Source: Caprella mutica (Eukaryota > Arthropoda > Malacostraca > Amphipoda > Caprellidae). From it: 64,000 nucleotides of DNA. Made by a program: the position numbers and the translations under genes. Positions within the stretch are counted from its first letter, which is position 1. Every line of letters starts with the position of its first letter. The stretch covers positions 361,034 to 425,033 of the forward strand of contig CANNZV010000497.1 in the NCBI GenBank assembly GCA_947561585.1, read 5' to 3'. Below, one piece after another: positions 12,887 to 26,200 of this stretch. The notes beneath the pieces were generated by a model. The model was given only the letters and a program-made list of their open reading frames with translations. It did no database searches and was not told where the DNA came from.

Positions 12887-14232
12887 TTACAGTTCGGTTG
12901 TCTCTAGTTTTTTATCTAGCAAAGGGTTGGTCATTTTTTTGAAGGTGTGTTGTAGGTTGTTTTTGTAAGTCGTATCGGGCCCGTAGATCCCATTACTCGG
13001 GGCAAGGGGGATGGTACCGTTGATGGGACTTTTCTGCGGGTGGGTGGTGAGTCGTGCGCTAGAATTGGCGGTGCTGCCGTCACTGAGGAAAAAACTTAAT
13101 TAGAATTCGGGGAAAGTTGAATTTGAAAATTTGTATTTGATTGTTTAAATATGATTTAAAAAAAAATTGAACGAGACGAGTGTTTAACATTCTAGTTGAA
13201 ACTACAAGTGAGTATCTACGAGTAACTAACTACCAGTGAGTAACCAAAAGTTGAATCAGTGCGTAGCCAAAAAAGTCAATCTAATTCAATTCAAGAACTT
13301 ACCAAATCTACCAATGACTATCAGAGGAAAGGGAAAAGAAATTAAAATATCAACCTATTAAAAAGTTAGCATTTTAAAACTTCAATATAACCTATTATAA
13401 TCATTTCAGTAACACTAAAAATAGATTTGCTTAGATATAGGTTACAATAATTGAATAGTTTAAAACAAGTTAATTTAATTTGTTACTCGTAAGAAGATTT
13501 TATAAAAGTGTAGAATCATAAAATTTCTAAAATTTAAATTTCTAAAATTGATTTAAAATTTCCCATCAAAAAGGCATTAACACAATCATGTTATTGTTAA
13601 TAAACCCATAATGACATCATTCGATAGGAAGTTAGGTAACTTTTGAGGAATAAACTAGAATAAAAAACTAATGGCCTAAAATGCTTACCTTGACCCTGGT
13701 GTTGTGACGCTAGAGTGGCGCATGTACGGTGCGTCTCTTTCTGTTCTGGCGGAGAGGGACGCATCGACAGCATTCTCATCTAGACTGTCTGGCGTATCAC
13801 TAGACTGACTGCAAAACAAACTCAATGTTTAACATATTGTGACTGATAAAAGAAATGCTATATTTAATGGTGAAATGAGTTTAAGGTACTTTATGCTTGC
13901 AGCGATTGTTGCGATCATCACCCAGCGATAATCGCTGGGCACTAGTACAATGCTTGTCCTATGGAGCTGTTTTGCAACGAGCGATTATCGCTGAACATAA
14001 TTTCAGTAAAATCCTATTTCTGGGCGATGATCGTAGCAATTGCTGCATGTAAAGCGTATCTTAAATAAAAATAAAAGAAGAACTCACAGAAAGTGTTGGT
14101 ATCTCAAAGACTCCTCCTCCTTATACCACTCGTTGTCGAAGCCACTCATCCAAATGGGGTTACTGCCCTCTACACTGTGCAGGTTGGTGTTTGGGACCGT
14201 CTGGACCCTGTTGAGACCAGAGTCTGTGGAAC
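12887..14232 (-). CDS. Cad87A: Cadherin exons 32-34: cytoplasmic tail ending in a PDZ ligand
   Basis: Exon 32 (14088-14232) codes TVPNTNLHSVEGSNPIWM and FDNEWYKEEESLRYQHFL. Exon 33 (13689-13808) codes SSDTPDSLDENAVDASLS. Exon 34 (12887-13082) ends KKMTNPLLDKKLETTEL then TAA. Exons 33 and 34 are not obvious from open frames, but both have good splice sites (ttttgcag, tttttcctcag) and exact phase. T-E-L at the end fits the class I PDZ consensus S/T-x-hydrophobic. I recall vertebrate CDH23 ending ITEL and binding harmonin, so the match supports a CDH23-like protein. Confidence 0.88.
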
Positions 14233-17200
14233 CTAAGAAAATAAGCAGAGTTATTATAGCTGCCTTTTTTCACTGAAGAAACATAGATCCGCAATTGAGT
14301 GCCATAGACATTAGATATTTTCCAGAAAAACCTATAACATTCCAGATTTTTTGGAAATGTTCTACAAATTTAGAATTAAATATTTTAAACTCAATAGTTC
14401 GTGCATGTATATGTTCTAAGTAAATAAAATTTTTAACCATATATAGACCAATCATACTTCAAAATGCAACAAAAATTGATATTCATGAATTATAAATATT
14501 TTCAAAGAATAATGTAGAAACCAATTATCTCATTATAAAAGATATGAAGAAAACAACTTTTTTTACTGTCCAGAAACTTTGAAAAATATCAATTCAATAA
14601 ATAATATAGATAATAAGAGAGAAACTATAGTTACTCCTATAGTGGCCTCTCGTTTTCTATGGTTCTCCATCAAAGAAAATTTTACCCAAATCCTGACTTT
14701 CTTTTGAAAGTGGTTAGCCTAATTCATCAAGAGGTTATAGGTTTTTTTAAGTTTTCGAATAGAAAGATTTCAATTCATCATCAGGACAAGGAGATGGAAA
14801 AACCTGGATAAGTTTATACTAACCAAAGGCAGTAGCTGTGGCGGCCCTAAGTTGGCGGGAGTAGTGGGCCCTCTGTGCGACACACAGGGACAGGGTCACC
14901 ACCAGCAGGAGGGCAAGGAACGCCACCACTCCAACCAGCCAAACTAGCAGCAGTTTATCATCCTCATCTTTACCGGCCACTCGTTTGGCACTTGATGTGT
15001 TCAGTACGTTCATCTCCTGAAGATACGTTCAAAGTTTTAGGGAATTTAAGGTCTGAAGACATGAAAGAGTAGCCTAAAAAATTGTTTCTTAAATTTTAGT
15101 TTAAAATTAATACTGCTAATGTAATAAATTTTACTAAGTAACTATACTTCAATAAAATAAGGACTGAAAATATAGCATGAAAGTAAACATCGTAACCAGC
15201 AAATAGAAAATAATCAGAATCTATAATTACCCCGTTACCTTACTAATTATCTACATTACATTGCTTAGGGTAATTTACCCAGAGTTTAAGTAGTACTGCT
15301 CTAAAATATAGTACACCAACCTGGAAAAGATGGTGAAGTTGCTGTACTTTCTGGTCAATGGATAGCAAGACTTTAGGCGCCTCTATCACAGAGTGGTCAT
15401 CTTTGTTCACCAAGTGGAGGTAAAGGTCTGTTTTTGTCTGATCCACTGTGCCGTCATTATTTTCATGTACTTTGTAATCGTCAACGTTAACGATTGCACC
15501 TGTGACGTTACTCAGGTAATCTCTGAGGTAATCAATGCGATCTCGTACCTGATGTGAAACAACAAAAAATGAACATTGAGGAGTAAATGATGGAAAAAGT
15601 TCACACATTGAGTTTTTCAGAAAATGATAAGGTACGTATATTGCTGATGTTAGCTATTTCGAATAATTTAAGGTTTGTATTCAATTACCGATAGGTAAAA
15701 TGTAATGAATACAGTATTAAAAGATAAGAATTTATTTTTATAATCGAAAAATTTAAAATCATTTTCAAAATTACGCGATCTATTATCAATTTCCTCTTAT
15801 AATGACATGGTTTCTTCTCTTCTGTTCGGTAATTGAGTCACATTCGGTAATTGAGTAGCTACTGCCCTAAAGGGCCGTACACACGTAGGGTTTTTTAGTC
15901 TTTCCACCAGACTTTTTGCTAAGCTGCTCCTACTTTTTCCATGAGAATATAAGAAAAAACTATATAATTGTTATTTATTTTAGTTGGTATCCATGATACC
16001 TGCTAGTATCATGGATACCAACTAAAATAAATAATAATTATATCGTTTTTTCTTATATTCTCATGGAAAAAGTAGGAGGAGCTTAGCAAAAAGTCTGGTG
16101 GAAAGACTAAAAAACCCTACGTGTGTACGGCCCCTTAGACATTAAAGAAGACTTACCTCATCTGGTGACTGTCTGAGTACAAAGCGAACCCTCTGGTCCT
16201 CCCTCAGCAGGTAAATAAACACCCTGGCAGTGTCTGTCAGACCGTCAGAGTCACGCACTGACACCTGGTGAAAATATTATGGAACTTATAACATTAACTA
16301 GGGTAACGTATGGATTATCGGTCGGTACCCCCCTTTCTAGTTCACGTCCGTAATTTATTTGGGGACATGAACTAGGATGATGGTATTGGGATTGCTTCCT
16401 ATAGTTTGCGTACTTGAAAATTTATATAATTTTCTATTGGTTATAAATAGGGTCGTGACAATATGCATTTAAAATCATAAATCTTAAGAATATCATAGAC
16501 AAAATGAAATGGTATCGAATACTATATACCGCTGGTGTAGAACCATTCAATACTCTTTAATTCTCTCTGTCTATAATATTTTCGGGATCTATGATTTTAA
16601 ACGCATATTGTCACAACCCTAGTTATAAACAATCCCCCCTCACCTCAAAATCGAAGTACCCCTTCATGCCCCTCTGGGGGTCAAAGTTCAGTCTTATCAC
16701 CCCCGTCTTTTGGTCCACCAGAAAGAGAGACTTTCTGAGTTTCTCCAAACCTTCAGACACGGTGGCCTGAACTTTGCCCTTCAAGAAGAAGTGGAGTTCT
16801 GCGTTACGGCCTGAGTCCTTGTCCAGGGCCTGAAAAAAAAGAGGTATTGGTTAATTAATGCAGAGAGACATTAGCTAAGGTATACTTAATTATTAAACTT
16901 ATATTTTAATTATTCATCTCAAGAAATATATTAAAATAGAATATAAATGATTTCAATTTAAAAAAAAAAAAAACTAAATACGTTTCCTCACCTCCAGCTT
17001 CATAACCTCGAGACCAAAGTCACTCTCGGTGGAAATTCCCCCCGTGAACTCCCTACGGATGAACTTAGGGGCGTTATCGTTGATATCGTTAACGTTGACG
17101 ATGAGGCTAAGGAGAGTGTCGTCAGTGGCGTCAAAGGTGCTGATTGGTGGTGGCGCACTGACGCAGTCTTCTGACGCTTTGATGACGAGTGAATGAGTGG

Positions 17201-20200
17201 ATTTAACCTCCCTGTCTAACTGCGTAGTTACCTGTAGGATATATTTGCCATGATATATTCAGCCTCACTTTAAAAATTTAAAATGACAATATAGACTTAA
17301 CAACTAGGTATTTAGTTTCTTCATTAGCAGAGATGTTAACCGAGTGTCAGTGAGGTAGGTATTTATTACCAACAAGTTAAATAATATTAATAAACCATTC
17401 TCTAAATAACTAATAGTTAAATATCACACCGATAGCAGGTGAGTGCTCTTGTCCAGGTGGAAGTGGTCCCTCGTCTCCCCCATGACGATGTAATAACAGA
17501 CCAAACTAACGGTGTCCTCCAGGTCCATATCGTCATGGTCCACAGTGTCAGGTAGCTTCAGAGTCTCTCTACCAGGGGGGCTGTGCTCTGTAAAAACGGC
17601 AACTTTATGGTAAATAAATCCTCAATTTTGGTTTAAAAATATATTCTATTAAAAATTATATTCTTACACTTTGTCTCTAAAATTTTATTACATTTCAAAA
17701 AAGATTTTTTAAATTTTTTGTAAAGTTGACTAAGAGGCAGGGATAGAAATGTCAGAATAGTTATTAAAGGTAAAACTAAATTAATGGCATTTCGTCCATA
17801 TCGGTGATGCTTACCTTTTTTAATAAAATTTTCCATTAACAATTTAATTAGAAAAGAGTAAAAGGTAGAGTACTCACCTGTGAAGTTGACAGAGAATTCT
17901 TTCTGTTGGAAGGTAGGGAGGAAGTCATTGATGTTCCTGACATAAATGGTAAGGTCCAAGTCACTCGCCAGGGGGGTGGGGAGGCCCTGGTCATGAGCCT
18001 CAACGCGGATCTGGGCAAAAAAAAAACATTTAGGATATTTACATATATAAAAACAATGTTAGTAGACAATTAAAAATTACAGAGTCAATAGAAAAAGTAA
18101 ATTTTTAAATAAAATATATATATGTCCGACCATTTGTGACAATAGTAATTTCACTAACATTACGTTTATTAACTGAATAACAAACTAAAGACAATGCTAA
18201 GTAATTACCTGGTAGACTTTTCTCTGTTCCCGGTCCAGAGGCTCGGTAAGGGTTATGGTCCCAGTAACTGGGTCCACAGCGAATGTTTTATGGGCCCCGG
18301 ACACATCTTTCTTTATTCGGTAAAGGATGGCCCCGTTAGGCCCGACATCGTCATCTATGGCCCGCACTTGGATTACGAGACTGCCCACCGTAGCGTTCTG
18401 GGGTGGAAAAGTAAAAACTGAGGACTAATGTTAAGATTTGGAAAGAATGTTAAACGATGAAGTACCTTTTCGATGAAGTGTAAACTATGAAGCGTTATGG
18501 TTGGGCCATAGTAGAGTAAGAGGGTAAACTCTCTCCTTCTTCTATGTCCCACCATAACCTACTTACTGGGATGGTGATAATTTTTAAATCTTAGATCCTG
18601 AAAATATTACATAAGGAGAGAATTAAAGAGTATTGAATGGTTCTACACTAGAGGTGTATAGTACTCGATTCCATATCCTTTCGTCTGTGATATTCTTAAG
18701 ATCTATTATTTTAAAAGCATATTGTCACAACCCTGGTAATAAATAACACTCACCTCTGGTACTTTGATGGTGACATTGGCGTCAGGGGACACGAATAGGG
18801 GGGCGTGGTCATTGTAGTCTGTGACACAGATGGTGTAGGGCGTCACAACCTTGTTTGGGGGCACGCCCTGGTCCTGGGCAGATACCTGGAGGGTGTAGTT
18901 ACCGTGGAGACCTACCAGAGAACTGGTGGAAATAATATCGGCAGAGGAACCGTCAGAGTCACGCATTTCGAACAAACCTGACAGATTGGAAAATAGTTAG
19001 AAATAAAGTGATAATTAAGAGAAATTGAGGTTGAAGCTCTCTTAGGCAAGGTAAATATAAATAAATTATCTTTAGGAGCATTACTATCACTAATTCGATT
19101 ACCAGACATTGAATAAAGATTGAAATTATTTAAAAATAATTAAATATCGAATTTATTAGCTATAGAAAATTTAAAAGAAGATGAAGTTTTCAATGCTCAA
19201 TTCACAGTTGCAAATGATAGCCAATGTAAAGAGATAGCGCCATCACACGCCATCATCAATTGACTGTGTGGCGTTTGGATTATTTTACCAAACCGAATCT
19301 GCCATTAATATCCTCACCCTGTTCATTGCCCTGTTCAATGGTGAATTTTATCCTCCCATTGGGTGTAAGGGGGTCATCCCCATCCCTGGCCTGCACAACA
19401 GTCACGGTGTCTCCCTTCTCATGGAACTCTGTGATGAGGGTACAGCCTTCCCTCTTTTCGAACACAGGCACCTCGTCATTGATGTCCGTCACTGAGATGC
19501 TGTGGGAAAAGGGGAAACTTAGTCATTGGGGTACATACAAACCTATTTTAAAATTAAATAGCTTAAATATTCAATACATTGTTTATGAATACTAAAATAA
19601 ATTTTAATTACACGGTATATATACCGTGTAATTAAAATTTCATATTAGTTTTCCACTCACTCTATCTGCGTAAAGACGTTCCTACTCTCCCCAGTAACGT
19701 GTCCGTACTCGTAGTTGTCCCACGCCTCTACGATGAGAGTGTAGTGGTCCGATAGCTCTCTGTCCAATGGGGCAAGAAGGGACAACTCTCCAGAAACAGG
19801 GTCAATCTGAGGCAAAGAAATGAACAGGGTCAATCTGAGGCAAAGAAATGAACAGGGTCAATCTGAGGCAAAGAAATGAACAGGGTCAATCTGAGGCAAA
19901 GAAATGAACAGGGTCAATCTGAGGCAAAGAAATGAACAGGGTCAATCTGAGGCAAAGAAATGAACAGGGTCAATCTGAGGCAAAGAAATGAACAGGGTCA
20001 ATCTGAGGCAAAGAAATGAACAGGGTCAATCTGAGGCAAAGAAATGAACAGGGTCAATCTGAGGCAAAGAAATGAACAGGGTCAATCTGAGGCAAAGAAA
20101 TGAACATGGTCAATCTGAGGCAAAGAAATGAACAGGGTCAATCTGAGGAAACCATGAAAATGTTAAAACAGCTGAAAATGGATCATATACAGGTGTTTTT

Positions 20201-23200
20201 TAAATTCGATTATTCTTTACAGGGAAAGTTCAATCAAAAGTAGGGTCAGTTTCGAGTTATCGGACGGTTTAACATTTTCGGACACGCACGGAAAAACGTT
20301 ATGTATCATACCAATCATATTAAAAAATATGTTATTATATATTTTCTAAAATGTGAAACCGTCCGATAACTCGAGAAAAAAACTAAAAAATTAAGTAATA
20401 AACATTAAGACATTATGTGAATTTTAATCAATTTTGTTGAAACTGTCCAGTTGACAAACTATGGTGATTATATAACCTCCATTTCTGAACAGCTCAAACC
20501 TACAAACAAAAACCTTAAAATGTTAATACTCACTCCGAATTTTCCCTTGGCACTCCTCCTGTCCAGAAGGTACGTCACCTGGGCATAGGCCCCAGTGTCC
20601 CTATCAGAGGCAGTGAGGCTGGCCAGAGCTGTACCCACCGGGGCATCCTCCCTAACGGTCAGAGTGGGGGGATGGGGGGCAAACTCAGGGTTGTTATCAT
20701 TCTCATCCAAAACCTAGGGAATTGTTATCATTAGATAAAACTTTGAAGAGATAAGAATAATTATTTACGCATTTTATCGCTTGTGCTTTATATCTGTTTA
20801 TTTTTTAGTGAATAGTGGATTACTTGTATAGATACAATTATAATTTAATAACAATGTTCTTCAAAATAAAGAGCTATATATGAAAGACGTTGAAAATCAA
20901 ACAAAGTAATTTCATTGTTACAAAAAAAAAGAACTTTGTAGAAGTAGTGAGGCAGGTATGTATCTCAATGAACAAAGTATATGAATCCTATTCCTATCAC
21001 ATAATAAGACTGAAATCTAAGAGGAAAATGAAGAGATGACCTTATATTAATCGTACAAGAAAATATTCTTAATATTCAAACTATGAAGTTCTAAATTAGA
21101 AGTAATGTACAATTCAGACCTGAATGAAAAGGTCGACACTGGCAGAGCGCGGTGGAACCCCCGAGTCTACCGCCACCACCGTGAAGTTCATCCACTCCAC
21201 TTCCTCCCTGTCAATCCTTCCACTCACCACCACCTCTCCACTGAAGGGGTCCATGTGGACCAAAGAGGAGGCGTTAGTGGAACCCTGTGCAAAAAAAGGG
21301 GAAAATAAATATTATTAAGTCATCAATGAATTTAATTTCTCGACATCATATCCACTCAAATTTTGTTAGATATTAAAGATTGTGTAAAAGACAAAATGTT
21401 AAATATAGAAATCCATTTAAGGTTCTAGTTATTACTAACGAAAGATAATATTTTTCATAGAAGGACTTTAGTTAGCACCCACCTCTAGAGAGTAAGTGAT
21501 GGTCCTGTTCTTGTCCACATCGTCAGCAGTGACAGTGACGATGGTAACTCCCTCTTCACTGTTCTCGTCAACTGTTCTGTGGTAGATAGGCTTTCTGAAC
21601 ACCGGGGCATTGTCGTTAACATCTTCCACCACCACAGTGAGGGTGGTGGAAGCCGATGCCTCCCCCACAGTGGTCTTTAGGTCCTCGCACACCACCACCA
21701 GGCGTATTGTCTCCGTCTGTTCCCTGTCCAGCTTCTTCACCAGCCTCACCACCCCGTCAGACTCACCAATCTCAAAGGCAGACGTGTACAGGTGGTCTGT
21801 CGTCTGTAGAAGTAAGTATTAGTAAGTATCAACTCATTTTAACAAAAACTATAGAAATTATATAATCAATATAGTTATAAAAGATATAATTCTAATTCTA
21901 GTCAATAAATTTAAACTATAATTAATTAGTGTATTAGGCATTACCACTATTCTATATTAACATAGCTATTTCAATCAATATTTAATATCATGTAATCCAT
22001 CACTTTCTTAGTATTTATTGAATACCAGAAATTGATAAAATCTTCTAGAACTAATTAGATCTTAAATACCGAGAACTTCTCATTTATCTATTTATTATCT
22101 GTACAATGTTCTTTCAGATGCCGAACATAACCGTACACCAATATGGATGGCATCCATAATAAAGCTATTTAACTATTTAAAGTTATTCAATACTATAATC
22201 TTGATGAAATGTAATTTAGCACAGTAAATTTAGTTAACAGACACTAGAATTATTTAAGAATTTGATAAGTATTAGCCATTTACATACTCAAGTCCAATAT
22301 TCAAAGAAAAAACCTCGAAGATGTCAATCACTCCACCACTTGGCGCAGTTGATAATTCTAATTAAGAGAATATTGTAGTCCTTACTTTGACTACAGCGCC
22401 CTCTTCATTGCGGGCTTCACTCTTCAGATGGTCAATGGAATACTGAAGTAAATGGTCCTCATCGGGGTCCAACGCTTCAACTTTGGAGATAAAGTTTCCA
22501 GGTGCAACGGACTCGAGAACCCTGTAAATCATTAATAACAAATAATTAAACAGCAAACAAAAAACACATAAAAATATAATTCATTGATTTTTTAATGAAA
22601 TGGCTGAGAATTTGAATTGGATGAACTTACCTCACTGTATTTAGGTCCGCAAACACGGGTGGTTTGTTATTCACATCAATGATGGTAATGTTAACCACAG
22701 TCCGTGCCTTCAGTTGAGCTGAACCTATGCCCCCATCCAGAGCTATCACCTCAAGGGGGTAAGATGTGGTCCGGGGCACGCTCCGGTCGGGGTCGAGAAT
22801 AGCACCTACAAGTGTAGGTTTTTAGATAATACAACCACTCTTTAGAAACATTTCGGATCACGACCAGCCATCTTTATTGATCCATTAGTTCAACTAAAAC
22901 ATTTTAAATAGTTAAAGACGAGTCCACTAGTCTTACCTCTCGCAACAACGATGGTGCCCGTATGGGCGTCAATGACGAATTTATCGACAGCTCCGGACTG
23001 TATTCTGTACACCACAGTGCTGAGCAGGGGACTGCCATCGGAGTCAGTAGCGTGAACCTGTAACGGACGAGGAAGATTTAGTGAATGAGAAAGGGAATAT
23101 TTAAAAGTGCTTTCATGATCATTTCTGACAACTACGAAAACTTCCACCATCGGGAAGTTTTCGAACCATCGTGATGAAAAATAGGCAAAGGCCAAAGATT

Positions 23201-26200
23201 TCACAACTCTGCCCACTTCTTGGTGAACATAACAACTTAATACTAGGGAAGTAACATTTCTAAGCTTTTATACAGATAAAACCTCAGCACCGCCTATTTA
23301 ATCAAATAAAATTTGTATCCTTTGAATGAATTGATCAAATCTGACAATCTTTACCATACATTTATGTAATGACTAGACAGTAATGGTATCAACATCCTAT
23401 GACTCATGCCAATAAAGAACAATATATACCATACGTATCGTATTGTCTGTATAAAAAGGGCTACGAAACTTTAATAGATAGTAGAGATAAAAACGATAGC
23501 AATGCTAATGAATAAAACTATTGAATGATATAGGGCATAGCTGATAGAAATGAATTAGAATGCTTTTTTTACGTTACACTTTGATGTATCAAATTCATAC
23601 ATTTTAAATTGAAGTTAAATAAATGTATAGATTTTCTATGTCTTTCAAAAACAGAATTTAAAGTCTCTTTCAGAAACGTGAATATAAGAGTGAAAATAAG
23701 ATAAATTTGTAATTCTATATCAATATATTACAATTCAAATATTGATTTGGTACAAAACTGAAGTTACATTATTAAAAAACAAAATTGACCGAATTTACAG
23801 AATTGTTGAGAAAGTACTAAGTTCTTTATTATCAGTTTTCAAATGTTTTGCCCGAATAAGTAGTTCTTGAAGTAATATAATCTCTCTAAGAAAAGAAGAA
23901 AGATAAGAGTTATGATCTGAACTTCATTTCTAAGAAATATGATTCTAGGAAAATCGAACATGGTCTAGCAACAGCCAATTTGGTACGTCTTATCACTTAG
24001 TGGAATATAGTCAAATTTTAAAAGATAAGCTTCAACAAACAAAGATATTTATTTACCTTAATATTAATTGTGTTGAGAAGAGTGGATAGTTATGCGTGGG
24101 TTATATTCGTCCCCACACGGGATTTCAGGTCATTAAGAACTTCAGGAGAGAGCGAACAACCATCCAATTGAATTTCAGTTGGTTTCGAATGAATTTTTTC
24201 AACTGCCCCAACCAACCAGTCAACTGATTCGTCGGTGATACCAAAGAATCTCAGCCAAATGTTTCCACCTTTCACGCAGTTCTCGATAGAGGTGACTCCA
24301 GAAAGATTCGTTTCTGGGGATATGTTGATTCGAAGATACAGAGCTTTTAGAGAATTCAGATTGAAGAGGATTGAAGACAGTGAGGCCAGACTTTCAGCAG
24401 TCGAGACTCTCAGACTCAACTCTCGTAACCTCTTCATGTGACGCAAAGCGTAGCTTCCCTGTGAACCCAGATGACCCCAAAATTCAGTTATGTTTCCGGC
24501 CGGTTGAAGAAGCTCAACAAAGTCATCATTAATGTCACTTTCATTGATAGAATAGAAGTAATGCTCCATTCTTATGATCACGCTAGTTTGTGGACAAATT
24601 GCCAATGCATTGAGTAGTTCTACAGTTCCTGGACAGTCTGAAGATATGATGACTTTTTTAGGTCTGTACGCATCCAAACGTATGAGTTCAGCCACTGCTA
24701 CGTTCTCCTCAAAAAAGTAGCTGTTGCCATTCCAGGTAGTCTTCCACTGTAGTTGTTTGGATACAGCAGAACAAATTTTCTGGGACTGACCAGTTTCACT
24801 CACCAACTGAAGCCATTGGAATGAATTCCCAGTGGCATATTTCGCATACAGAGAAGTTAGTTTATTGGCTACTTTTTGTCGCATGTCTTCACTCAAAGAC
24901 CAAATTCCAGCAGCTATAATGAAACATTCGGCAGATAATTTTCTCCTCTCTATCTCAAGATTATCCACATGCCATCCGTAACAACACCGTGATATCAGAC
25001 TTTTCTTCTCGCACAATTTACCAGCTAGGTACACACCGATCAGAAGTTCTTTGAACGCTGAATGAGCCAAATAACAATGGTTTTCAGAAAATATCAAAAA
25101 GGGGTGGAAAAGCTCCTGGTAGTTGGATGATGGCCTTCTCACTTCGATTAAGCCATCCATGAGCTCAATGGAAGTATCGCTAGCTTCTTCACACCAAACT
25201 GTCTCGCACAATTCCCGAACACAAAAGTCAGCAAAACTGTGAGGGTTTTCCGTTTCATAAGCAATTTTGAGCATTTGGTAATCGGCTGAGCGAAGGTGGA
25301 AGTCTATCATGACGCTCATGGTCAATTTTGATAGACAGGTTGCTGATGTCAGGAAAGAATTTCCTCTTTTCCACAGATACATTGAAATGAGGACAAAAAG
25401 AGGATGACGAAAGCTGGACTCTAAATTCATAGAATCATAAAGAGCACAAAATTCTTTAGTTGAAACATCATTTTCAAAGTAAAACTTGACAAATTTATAT
25501 AGTAATATTTCATCGAGACATAGTAGCTCATAGATAGCGGCATTTTCTCGGTAGTTGATAACGAGAGTTTGAATAGTCTTGGCCATATCATGTCTGCATG
25601 TGAAAATGATGCGTGTGCCATGATTCATCTTTTTTATCTCATAGATGAGATCATTAATTTTACCCACTTCAGACTGAGAATTAATTTCTGCTATGAAAAG
25701 GAGTCTCATTTCTTCAAGATATTTGGATGCAAAGGCGTTCAGGAGTTCGGTACTCGAGTTAATATCTAGAACTTCTGCAATATAGTCTTCGATTGTCTGG
25801 CTACCAGTGAAGTAAGACGAGGTGATCGGTACTAAAGCATCGTAATCAAACGGACAGTTAATATCATTCATACGTTTGCTCCATTTACAAAGGAAGTATT
25901 TAACTAGATAAGATTTTCCGGAACCCATGGGGCCAATGACGATATTGTATTTTTTATTCTCAGCTATTTTCATGAAGTGATTAAGGTGAATTCTTTTGCT
26001 GGAATATCGGTCAACTAAAGCGAGAGGAGCAGCTGCAGTAACAGGTAGAAAATCACAAGCATATGAATCGAACCATTTCCACATATCTATAGTAGTGAAT
26101 TTCTTTCTTATCAGCACCAGAAAAGCTTGTCTTACTCTGTGGACGTATTTACCAATATTGCTTTGACGGATAGCGTTCACATATTCACTAGCAACGTTCG

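Noticed and set aside
13597..13779. 60-codon minus-strand frame
   Set aside because: It overlaps cadherin exon 33 in a different frame; the exon's own frame fits the tail.
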